The translations under genes were made by a program, and so were the position numbers. DNA of 64,000 nucleotides. Source: Blakeslea trispora (taxonomy: Eukaryota; Mucoromycota; Mucoromycetes; Mucorales; Choanephoraceae). The DNA is taken from positions 248,001 through 312,000 of the forward strand of contig JAIWNE010000018.1 in the NCBI GenBank assembly GCA_025331445.1. The letters are read 5' to 3'. This document shows, piece by piece, positions 9,623 through 19,565 of the stretch; position 1 is the stretch's first letter; each line of letters begins with the position of its first letter. The notes below the pieces were generated by a model, which did no database searches, was not told the DNA's origin, and saw only the letters and a program-made list of their open reading frames with translations.

Positions 9623-12557
9623 AAATGACATGATATAATATGTTGACAAATAACATGCCAATTCAAAGAGGCATTATTGTTAGATTTAATTGTTTGGCTA
9701 GTGCCTATTTATTGTAGTACTTAACTGACACCCCAGTGTGTGTGCAAATAAAAAAAAAATCAATTATTTACAAGCCACTCATGTAATTTTAATTTTAATT
9801 TTTTTATTCATTTTTTTAACAAAGTAAACTAAGCTCTAGAACATGAATAATCTAGTAAATAAGAGAGGTTAGAAAAGGTCAAAACAATAAAGCATAAGCA
9901 ATGTGTTTCTTTTCTCAATTTCTTTGAATCAGATAAACGACATTCGACATTCCATAGTGAGCTTGTACAGGCTCGGGTCCGTCCGCCCGTCGGAAATTAT
10001 CATCATATAAGAGAAAAGTAAAACACGCGGAAAAAGAAGTATATTTACCATTCACTCTATCGCTCCCTTTAACTTTCAAAAAAGAAACAAACGAGAAAGG
10101 ACACATAAGACAGATGCGTACTATAGAAAGGTTGATTAGAAAAACGCGAATCTCTTTAGAAAAGGTGAGAATAAGGTAAAAAAAAAAAGGAGGGTCTGAC
10201 AAGGCTGATAACTTATGTCTTTGATAGGCAACATAATTGTAATTCAGGGTTGATTGTAATATGAATCTGGACATTTTATCTTCATTCCCACTTTTTTTTT
10301 CCTTTTTCTCCTTCAAGTGTCTTTCAATTTACCTTTTCTTGTTTGCTTCTTGTAAACAAAATTTATAAAATAAAGAAAAAGACAGTTGAGTTCTTGTAGA
10401 AATTAAATTTTTATACCCTGGGAGATTCGAAAAAAAAAATTTTTTTTTCAAGTCTTTGTGCAGTCCGACTCACCTTTTGTCAAAATAAAATCGCGCTTAT
10501 AAACAAGGTGTGGATTGCCCTGCAAAAACTTCCATTATAATTAGCTTGCAAGCCTCCTTCAATAGATGATGAGGCAAGCTTGGTTACAATTGTTTTGAGG
10601 AGCAGCAAAATCTATTGTTTATTGTAAATCCAAACAATAAAAAATAGACTGCAGTCAGTACCATGTTTTTCGTCCTGTATATTCTTCTTTATTTGCTTTG
10701 CCGTTTATGTGGCCAAGAAGTTGGATATCTAAAAAAAAAAAAGAAGAGAGTTATTTATTTGACACATATTCAGTCTTGTAAGTAACCTTGATGCTTCTGC
10801 TCCCTTTTTTTTTTCTTCTCGGAGGGCCACTGTAGCTTACCCGAAAACATAAAAAAAAAATCTTTAATACTAGAGTCTGAAGGCTACTAGAAATGAAGCC
10901 ATTGTAAATTATTTAAGGACAAAATCTTCAAGGTTTTTCTCGAGAAAATTCTGACAATCAAAGCGCTGCTAGAGACGTGTTCCTGTACGAATAAAAAAAC
11001 AACAACAGTACTAGTTCCAGCATCTTGCACATCAAGGTTGACAATGAAACGTATTACTTGCATGTGGCTGTGAGCGGGAGGGTTCATACTTGCAAAAGGA
11101 AACACAAGCATCTAAACGGATATACATCGAAACTTGTTGGAAGCAGGGTTCTTATATGTGAATTTTTCGCTTCTTTACGGATGGTGTGTAAGGCAGACAG
11201 ATATCTCTCTTTTTTTCACTTGGATTTCCTACAAGGAACTTGATAAACAATAACAGAGAGCTATATTCTTGTATTTAACCATATTTATTTGAATTGTTAA
11301 CATGTGCATTGGAGAATACAACTTCAAGGTATGATGACTGAGTTTCATATCACATTTGGTTCAAAAAGAGAGAGATAGTATATCATTCAAACCTCAATAC
11401 AATCAATCATCTTCAGTTTGAACAATAATATGATGACTCGTTGGTGTAAATTGAATGTGTATTCATTTGATGAAGTTGAGTAAAACACGTTTACCAGTAA
11501 TCAACAGCTATAAAAGAATAATAAGTGAGCGCATATCTTTAATGACAGCATCAACAAACAACTGTCTAAATAGTGAGATCAATCTATCATTCGCCTACAC
11601 AATGTCAAAATGGCTCTTCTCTGGATTTATCAATGATAGTGACATTCATAAAGTAAACATATATTAACCAAAGATTCAAAACCGTTATTCTTTTCGATGC
11701 TTCACATGCGACCTCTCTTTTTCCTCTCAGTCTTTCTGTCAAAACTCTAAGTCTCACCAACTTTAGTTTTTTTGGAAACATATCAACAGTGTAAATCAAG
11801 AGCTCGTGCCTAATATAATCTTTTGAAGTAGTTGGGATGATTATAAAAGCATCATTGAATAAATTGGACTTTTTTGTAGTTAATCCAACACTTTTGATGA
11901 CTTTAGGTCAAACATATAACAAGGTAAGAATAGAGGAGAAAAGGAATATCTTTTTGTTTTACTTTCAAACTCGTAAATTACGCTATTTGTTGGGCAGGTT
12001 ATTCTTGATCTACTCTAGAAATGAAACGTATCTCGATAACCTTTTGGTTAGTACCAGCTTGTATAGTCTTTTATGGCTTTGTTTGATGTTTTGCGCATAT
12101 CAATGTTTCAGGCTATGATTCGCTTTGTAGAAATAATGCAGTCTCTGACTCATTGATGTCCAATGATGATTACTTTTTGCTCCTTGAATCATCTATGAAT
12201 GATCATAGAATGCTCAGTGATTCATCACCCACATTATGTTATCGTTGACATATGATCCTCAAGGAAAGCCAAAAAAATCTTACCAGTCATTTCATCTCTA
12301 GATTGCTGCTGTTAAAATTCAATGTAATGTGCCTAGATTTTATTTAATGATTGGCTTGTTTTATGTTGTTTAATAAAAATAATCCAATCAATGAACAAAT
12401 ATAGCGTGTATGTCGCCTACAACAAAATGTAGAATTAGGACAATGACTGTCTCTGTATCATGAAATGACTTTCCAGATGACACTTATTTATTTGCTTTCT
12501 TGAGTGCTATTGTCTTTTCTTTTCTTCTCTATCTTTGTTATCTTTACATACAGGAAA
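9623..12557. other. Long intergenic region (2.9 kb)
   Basis: AT-rich with many homopolymer tracts. Open frames (such as 9915-10316 minus and 11837-12118 plus) lack motifs and codon bias. A short GC-rich island at about 9966-9997 stands out. A donor-like GTGAGT on the minus strand near 10473 could belong to an untranslated exon. The 5' leader or a leader intron of the TLC gene probably ends at the acceptor-like TACAG just before its start codon. Confidence 0.45.
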
Positions 12558-13359
12558 ATGTCACCAATGCTAGGATTAAGACAAGTGATAGAGCAATCGA
12601 TAGTTCAATATTCTTTTGCTTTTAGCTTATTGTTCTTGATTTCAAGTTTCTACATATTTCGCTACCATATCTACAAAAATAGTCCGCATGAAAAGACAAG
12701 AGAGAAACAGACAAGCTGGATTCTGACACTCATGAGTAGCTTGATTTGCACTATTGTTTCGATCCCATTTGTGATTCAATTTTTCTGTGCTGATCTTAAT
12801 ATGCAACTATTGGCTACTGACAATCGATTTCATACCGCTTTCGTCTGCTTTTTTATTACTTACCTTATATTGGACTTGACGCTTGGTTGTGTCTACTATA
12901 GAAAGCGCATCACATTAATGACAGGATGGATTCATCATCTGTTCTATATTACTCTCTTGATCTGCTTTATGCGGCTTCAAATATCTTCCTTATTTACTGT
13001 CAGCTCAATTTTGGAGTTGCCTACGCTTATCTTGGCGGCTGGATCCATGGTGCATGAGTGGCGCTCGGATCTTTTATTTGGTACAAGCTTCTTTGTTCTA
13101 CGTTTAGTGGCTCATGCATGGATGATGGTCAATCTAAAGAAATATCACCGTATTGAATTTATGTGGATCATTGCCCTCATCATCTATCCCCTTCATATTT
13201 ATTGGTTCTATGGTAAGTGGTTCCTTTCTTTTCGAAACAATAGAAAGTAACGCTTATTCTTTCTCTTTCTTTTCAGGTATCATTCAAATTCAGTTGCGAA
13301 AATTTACCAACTATCGCAAAATGCAACGTCTTGCTCAGAACACCAAGTATCCTATTTAA
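12558..13359 (+). CDS. TLC-domain membrane protein (TMEM56/TLCD4-like)
   Basis: Exons 12558-13212 and 13277-13359 (64-bp intron) give 245 residues. About six hydrophobic segments are visible: FAFSLLFLISSFYIF, LMSSLICTIVSIPFVI, FVCFFITYLILDL, FYITLLICFM, ILELPTLILAAGSM and IEFMWIIALIIYPLHIYWF. The HH pair in GWIHHLFYITLL and the preceding aromatic/Asp segment (YLILDLTLGCVYY) are the hallmark of the TRAM/LAG1/CLN8 fold. The short, divergent core places it with TLCD4/TMEM56-type proteins rather than ceramide synthases, which carry a longer Lag motif. It is expected in the ER or other endomembranes; substrate unknown. I chose the ATG at 12558 because the upstream in-frame extension has no ATG. 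Confidence 0.75.
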
Positions 13360-13593
13360 TGAAAGAAAAATGATACACGTTAATCTACTTTCCTTTTTGT
13401 ACAAACCTAATACATCCTATTACATATTCAAATTCCTCGATTCCCCTTTCTTTTTCCTTTTTCTCGATCCTTCCCATTTTGTGCATATAATAAGCAATTC
13501 GAAACATGAGTAAATGAAAGCGATAATTTGTGCTGCAAATAGACAAAAACAAACGACAAAGTTTATTTAGAGAGAGAATAGGGGAAAAATTGC

Positions 13594-14559
13594 TTAGTTC
13601 TTGTAGGAAACGACACCATCGAAACGGTTCTTGAACCATTCTTGGGTTTCTTCCTTTTGGATACGGTGGTTGACACCAACCTTGGCCTTACAGTGCTTTC
13701 TGCGAGAGACACGGTTACCAGGGCGACCCATGACAACGTAGTAATCCATACCGTAGATACCAATGGAAGGATCATACTTGATACCCAAATCAATGTGTTC
13801 ATCAATACCGAAACCAAAGTTACCAGTAGCAGAGAAGTTACGGGCCTTAAGTTCGTATTCCTTGACCTTCAAACCACGTTCGAGGATTTCTTCGGCCTTG
13901 GGACCACGGACAGTAACGTGAACAGAGATCTTTTCGTTACGACGGATAGAGAAGGTACGGACAGTGTAACGAGCCTTGGAGTAGACGGGAGTTTGACCGG
14001 TCAATTGTTCAAGAACCTTAGCGGCACGGGTCAATCTATCACCAGATTCACCAACACAGATGTTGAGAACCAACTTTTCGATTTGGAGGTTTCTCATGGG
14101 GTTGACAGCAGTCTTTTGTTCAGCACTCTATAATAAAATATAGCGTTAGATTGTCAAGTTGATTTATCTTCCATTCACAAAAAAAAAGCAGAAGGCATGG
14201 AAGAAGGAGACATGACAGATTTCTTCTTAATGACATCAGTTCACTTGTAGCCTGTTTTTCTTGACTCGCAGACCAAGTGAAAGAAAGAGTGTATGCATGT
14301 GTTGCTTTGAAAGAGGTTGGATTCGAGTCGTATTGTTACTTTCTTCTGCAGTGTAGATCAACTCGAGAGTTGCCTGTGTCAAAGACCTCTTCACTCTTTT
14401 TTTTTGAACATATAAGGAAACTAATATTTTTTAGCTTCCATTTGTTCCATCCAGCTTGAAATCCATCCATCCATCCATCCATCCATTTCTTCTGCCATGT
14501 TTGTCCTTCTTTCTTTGACTTCTGTTTTCCTTTGCTCGTTGTTAGATCGACTTTACCAT
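13594..14559 (-). CDS. RPL11: 60S ribosomal protein L11 (uL5)
   Basis: The main exon 14127-13594 encodes [18 protein letters not shown] and the complete uL5 fold through [18 protein letters not shown] and the basic C-terminus. It binds 5S rRNA in the large-subunit central protuberance. The exon begins after an acceptor (TTATAG) in phase 0 and lacks its own suitable ATG before SAEQ. The best start is an isolated ATG at 14559-14557 followed immediately by a donor (GTAAAG), giving a one-codon first exon, a 426-bp intron, and 178 + 1 codons in total. Initiation at the internal Met of NPMRNLQ would remove conserved N-terminal residues. Codon use is strongly biased, as in highly expressed genes. 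The identity is certain; the first exon is inferred. Confidence 0.9.
14463..14488 (+). repeat. (ATCC)n microsatellite in RPL11 first intron
   Basis: Six tandem ATCC units close to the 5' end of the inferred first intron of RPL11 (minus strand). No snoRNA boxes were recognised in the rest of the intron. Confidence 0.7.
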
Positions 14560-14918
14560 CTTTGTTGATTAAAGCCCACGAGGATGGAAAAGAAGGATTG
14601 TCAGTTTGGCCGGTATTGGACGTTAGGTCTGTCTTCCTGCCTTCCCCTCTACCCTCTGGCTTGTCCCCCCAAGAAAAAGTGCGAATTTAAAAGTCAGATC
14701 TAATTAATGATTGGCTGAAATTTGTCCTTTTTATTGAGATCAAGTAATAGATAGAAAAGAGTCTTTGTCTGATCAATAATAGAATCAATGCACTCATGTG
14801 GTTTAAAATCAAATTACAGATGCTCTTGTTGTAGCCAGTGATACCATAATTGTTATCACTCTGTATACAATGTCAAATTATTTGCTTTTTTCTATCTATT
14901 GTGCTATTTTACGGATAC
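14560..14918. other. RPL11 upstream region / NRK1 3' flank
   Basis: Pyrimidine-rich segments on the plus strand (TTCCTGCCTTCCCCTCTACC around 14633-14652) lie upstream of RPL11 and probably form its promoter. The rest is the 3' flank of the nicotinamide riboside kinase gene. Confidence 0.4.
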
Positions 14919-15730
14919 CTAATTAAAGCCATTGCAAGTTGCATACTTCTTTTCTAGTACATGAACAGCAAAAGAAGTCATGTCTTTAGCTGATGTAGTA
15001 TCCGTTGGTATCAACATGATGTCCGGGTCCTTTTGCTTGCTGTCAAGAATATGTTGATTCCATTTTAAAAACTGTGGCCAGACAATTTGATCAAAGTAGC
15101 CCGGTGGATCAACCCAATAGCCTTGTAGCGTAACATAACCATCTCTACTTTCCCTTCTTTCCTTCAAGACTTCCTTTGATGCATTACAAAAGAATTTGTT
15201 GTCCAGGTTAGAACAGACACGTTGATCACAAAACAACAAGAAGCCTTCCACAATCACAAACACAATGTCTTTTAAATTATCTAGTGAATCATACAAATGA
15301 CAAAAATCTTGCAAATCCAACAAGTCAGACCCATGGTGATTGTTTTGCAATGGTTTCTTGGGCTGAGAAAGCAGGCTAAAAGGGTCTGCCTTTGCCTCGA
15401 GAATGGCTTCATTTAGTCTGTCAAAATCAACAGCTGCAGGCGAATCCCAATTTGCTAAGCCTGTCTGTTCATCTTTTGGGATAAGCTCATCGGGCTATCC
15501 ATCATCAGCATAGATTCTTTATTTCTTTTAGCGAATGATAGCTTACCTTGTAGAATTCGTCTTGATTAATAGTAATGACATTCTTCAATAATTTTTGTAA
15601 AAGCAATGCTAAAGTCTAATTAAAAAAAAGAAAAAAAGGTTAGAAATGATTAAGACTCTTATATAGAACTTACTGTTTTGCCAGAACAAGAAGCACCACT
15701 GTTTTGTATGTTTATAAGCACGGTTTGCAT
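14919..15730 (-). CDS. NRK1: Nicotinamide riboside kinase
   Basis: Exons 15730-15674, 15615-15547 and 15494-14919 give 233 residues. It phosphorylates nicotinamide riboside to NMN in the NAD salvage route. The start carries a P-loop (SGASCSGKT then TLALLLQ) interrupted by the first intron exactly after GKT. Next come NQDEFYKPDELIPKDE and NWDSPAAVDFDRL, the Walker B-like strand DIVFVIVEGFLLF, the lid with ERRESRDGY, and DPPGYFDQIVWPQFLKW, which matches the PPGYFD..VWP block of NRK proteins. Slightly longer than human NRK1 (about 200 residues), mainly in the middle and C-terminus. All introns are phase 0 with consensus ends. Confidence 0.9.
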
Positions 15731-16516
15731 TTTTGCTGCTTACTCGCAAGTATTTTCCTCACCTTATGCCTATAGTAACAACCTGTGGTTTGACCATGAT
15801 ATATGAAGAAAAAAGAAAGAAAAATCAAAATCTCATTGTGCCGAAACAAAGACCGAAAATGTGATACATTACTCACTGAGTCATGTCAAATAAATGCAGC
15901 AAATAGTTTTTCTAAATTTTTCTGTGCGTAATCGCTTGAAAATATTGATATACTTTTCTTAAACATTCACCTTAAAAGAGGTAGGTTATTCTGTCATAGG
16001 CTAGCTAATTCAATAGAAAAGTGTGGTTGGAGGGCAATCACTCAAAAATTTAGATTTACAAGATCTACGGTTATGCATATTACTTCTTTCCGAATCTAAT
16101 AAGACTGGTATAAGGCATGTGATCGCTATTGTGCTACATAAAAGCAGAAATAGCTTCTTTTGGCTGCCAATATAGCACTGGTATTATTATACCCACACCT
16201 TGACCCGAAGGCACGACTAGTTTCATCTCAATAACTTTGTTTTATGGCTTGTATCTTTTGCTCACATTGTTGATGAATGTTTGCTTGCTTGTAAGTGTCG
16301 AAGAGTAGTAAAAGAAGTTGCAGAGACACACAAAAGAATGGAGAGAGACATTTATAGAAAACAGGGTTCGCCATTGCAACATTTAGTATAACTCTTAAAG
16401 AAATTGTTTATTTTTTTTTTTTTTGCAAAATCAAAATTACTATCATCATTGATCTTGACCCAAGAGCCTTTTGGAAACATCACTTGTCATTCAAATAGGA
16501 ATTTCTATCAAGCAAA
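15731..16516. other. Intergenic, no gene seen
   Basis: AT-rich spacer between NRK1 and repeat copy B, including an 11-base or longer T-run near 16410-16424. No motif-bearing frame was found. Confidence 0.4.
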
Positions 16517-16695
16517 TGCACTAGTCGCTCTATTTAAGGGTAGCCAAAGATCTTGAAAATCTCACTCTTAAATAAAGAAGACTTCTTAAATGGAATTGGC
16601 TTTGGAGCTTGCATTGATAAATACCTTTCGAAAAACCCACACTTATACAGAGAATACTCTTAAACAGAACATCCTTGAATAGAGCGACTACTGCA
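16517..16695 (+). mobile_element. MITE-like element, copy B (179 bp)
   Basis: Same length and ends as copy A: TGCACTAGTCGCTCTATT at the left and AATAGAGCGACTACTGCA at the right. Non-coding. Part of the larger 558-bp duplicated block. Confidence 0.7.
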
Positions 16696-17074
16696 AAGCC
16701 ATTGATTGCAAATCAACAGTCATCAGCTAGTACCCTTCAAGTTGTTAGATTCTCCTACCTTCTTTTCTTTATTGCTCTCATTCGTAACATAAGCATATTC
16801 TTTTTTTTTTTTCGTAAACATACAACTGCGATTCATGACAAACTAATTTGAATATACATATTGTGTTGAAGCTATTCTCTCTTTTTTTTTAGCAGTGAGG
16901 TATAGGAATTGCATCAAGGAAACTAAATCAAGTGCTACGAATTGATAGCTCTGGTTCATGACAAGGTAACTCAATACTCACAACTCAAAAGCATAACATT
17001 TAGGGGGAGTCATACCCTTTTTAAAGTGACAGCCAAAAAAGGCACGCCTGAGTGCCATGCCCCTAGTAGTCTCC
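16517..17074 (+). repeat. 558-bp inverted duplication, copy B
   Basis: Reverse-complement partner of 2738-3295, with only scattered substitutions visible (for example a single mismatch in the outer terminal repeat, TGCACTAGTCGC). Its right edge at CTCC (17074) is followed by unrelated sequence. In both copies the 179-bp MITE-like end faces inward, toward the 13.2-kb interval holding DIP2, TLC, RPL11 and NRK1. Confidence 0.85.
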
Positions 17075-17273
17075 AAAAGAAACTCGTACTTGTTTTCTGC
17101 AGTCTGTCCTTCCTTCCCGAAGAGAGCAAACCCCAAATGAATGATATAGCCTTGCCAGCACAATTATTCACCCTCTCTTAATGCCATTGTTGAAAAAACC
17201 TGGCATCAATCCCTTGCCGTAAGTAACGCCTTTGTCCTATCATAAGCTGAAACACGTTTTCTTTTCTTCTAGA

Positions 17274-17530
17274 TGTAATGGCTTGATTAATGAGAGCAGT
17301 CGAGTAGGGAATTCTCATCCAGACTTCCGTTGCGATGTATATGAAGAAGGCAAGCTGGCATACAGCAATTTGTTTGGTGAATTGAAGAGTAGTAGCTCCA
17401 AGAAAGAAAGACTTGAAGTAGTTGTATTTTTTTATTGTGGACGTTTGTTTTATATGTATACCAAACTCGTATACCTAGAATTAGAAGCTTGTAAAAGTTG
17501 TTGTATACCTTCTAAGATAACACTCATAAC
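17274..17530 (+). pseudogene. Relic of a multi-copy fungal gene with PDF..GELK signature
   Basis: An open stretch preceded by a good acceptor (TTCTTCTAG at 17264-17272) encodes CNGLINESSRVGNSHPDFRC, DVYEEGKLAYSNLFGELKSS and then a hydrophobic tail with MYTKLVYLELE. The pattern ESSR-x-G-x-x-PDF followed about 17 residues later by GELK resembles abundant, poorly characterised Mucoromycota proteins. The acidic/Lys spacing also resembles the core of PD-(D/E)XK nucleases. The upstream in-frame continuation (around 17180) does not splice in phase and the fragment has no clear start, so I call it a decayed copy. Function is inference only. Confidence 0.45.
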
Positions 17531-17603
17531 ATCATGCAATTTTCTTTCTTTCTTTTTTAACAAAGCTTTACATTTTACAAAAATCAGTTCATTGAATATT
17601 TAA

Positions 17604-19122
17604 AAACAAGAAAAAGAAGAACACGTTTCAATAGTGCAACCAGCTGCATCTTCTGTATGTTTTTTCATTGTTGTTACCAATGTTGTCTAAATCTCCAAAC
17701 ATCTAAAGCCACTTACAATCTATACACTATCTAGCTTTGTTCATACACCTGATAAACTATATCAGTATCAGCTTGACTAGCAAGCATAATTACTTGTGTG
17801 AAGTAGCTTTTGTCGATTGTAGGATAGAGATCATCTTGTTTAAGTGGATCAAGTAATTCTCAATAATGTCTACTTGTCCTCTTGAGGACGCTCTGATTTG
17901 TCTCTCCTTTGGCATTCTTGAAGTCAACTTCAAGTGTCTCTGCTTCTTCTTTTTCTTTTTGGAGATGGGGGGGGGGAGGGTTCGTCTTTGACTCTTGCTT
18001 TTTCGCTTCTTTTTCTTGCAGTTTCAAGGAAAAAATCTGCAGCTGACTTCATCTTCTTTCTTCTTGGCTACCAGATATCATCAGGCTTAGCTTTGCTTTT
18101 TTTCCTGGAAACTGCCAAAAACTCTGTAGTCGTTTGCTTTTTCTTTTTCTGAACTCATTGATATACTTCGCATTTATGATTGATCTCTTTGCCAAACTAG
18201 AGATAAGATCCTATTAACCTTTCCAAAGGCAACCCTTGACTACATCTGTTCAGCTTTTACCTCTCTAGTATTTATATGAGATAAATGGACATAAATATCA
18301 AAGTAGGACAGCTTTATATAAAGGTTTGTTAATTGAGAAATTGCAGTTGTTATTCGCTTTCTACAAGTTTATTTATCTTTTTTTTTTTGTAATTTTAGGT
18401 GCTTAGTTGGTTTGGCTTAAAGGTGTTTAGAAAGAAATGAAAATGTCTCTTACTGCTGCTTTGTAAGTTAAAAAAACCACATAGGCTTCTACTATTAATA
18501 ATTTTGATTTCAATACGCTTATTAGATGTTATCTTTTATATATCTGCTGCAAGTACTGAGATTTTGAAAGAAATGATATAGTTTTTTTACTCATGTTATG
18601 TACTGATTCCAACAAGTTATTTTATTATTTCTTTACTATAGATCTTTGCTCTGTGTCTCTACTTTTTTTTCGCAGTGGTGTATCTTGCTATGGCTGAAGC
18701 AAAGAGGAAGCGTACATTAGTCCAAATGATAGGTGCAAAGGTAGGTGCAATATGTAGACGCTTTACTACCCATGAGAAAGTTGCGTATGGGAATTTAGTA
18801 CATCTAATATCAAACAAGAAAATGATAAAAAAGAATAAACAAACGTTTTCCGTACTGTACTTTAGCCGAATACTAAATGAGTAATAATGAAAGACATATC
18901 AGTCAATAAAGAAAAATGATATACATCTTTGAAATATATCAAATAAAAGAGCAGTATTATTGAAAATGAGTGTAATAATGTAACCTGAAGAACCTATGAG
19001 AATCTAATGATGTAAACACCAAAGGCATTTTTAAGCCAATAGTGTGAAGCACGTATTGGTGAAAGGAGCGAATAAGATCAAAAGGGTGGGCCTGAAAGTC
19101 ATAGTAAAATGTATAGAATATA
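17604..19122. other. Intergenic, possible exon scraps
   Basis: No complete gene. Around 18676-18740 a short segment flanked by an acceptor (TTTCGCAG) and a donor (GTAGGT) could be an exon relic (VYLAMAEAKRKRTLVQ), but it has no recognisable family. A run of ten G lies near 17960. Confidence 0.35.
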
Positions 19123-19255
19123 GTCTATATTTCATCTTTTTTTGTCTGCTTTAACAAACATGAATTTCATTCAGATAATGGTCTGAAATCCATCTTTTTC
19201 GCCTGCTTAAAAAAAGTGTATTTCATGCAGGATTAGGTCTGAATTTCATAAAATG
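19123..19255 (+). repeat. Diverged ~57-bp tandem repeat
   Basis: Units begin at about 19123, 19181 and 19237, each with GTCT(G/A)(A/T)A.TTCATC followed by (T)nGTCTGCTT or CGCCTGCTTAA and a CATGAATTTCAT-like segment. Roughly two and a half imperfect copies. Located about 310 bp upstream of the kinase start codon. Confidence 0.55.
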
Positions 19256-19427
19256 TATTTTTGCTGAAGTATTACACATAAATTCATGTTTGATGTATTC
19301 TGTGTAGAATTCATGTTTTTTTTCTCCTGTATTATTTTTTGTTATGCGACAAGTCCATTTTTGAAACCCGCCAGGGGGAAATTCAAAACGCGACAAATTG
19401 ATATGGAAAAACTGTACATCTCTTTTC

Positions 19428-19458
<31 letters not shown>

Positions 19459-19565
19459 GCTTTAGCTAAATTGGAAAAACTCTACGCCATAACATCTAAT
19501 ATAAACTTAGTTTCTTACCTCTTTTTCTTTTCCTTTCTTTTATTTTTCGCTTCATACGTAAATCA

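Noticed and set aside
11837..12118. 93-codon hydrophobic frame upstream of the TLC gene
   Set aside because: It does not splice in phase to the TLC gene and lacks family similarity.
13642..14133. 163-codon open frame antisense to RPL11
   Set aside because: Shadow of a biased ribosomal-protein gene.
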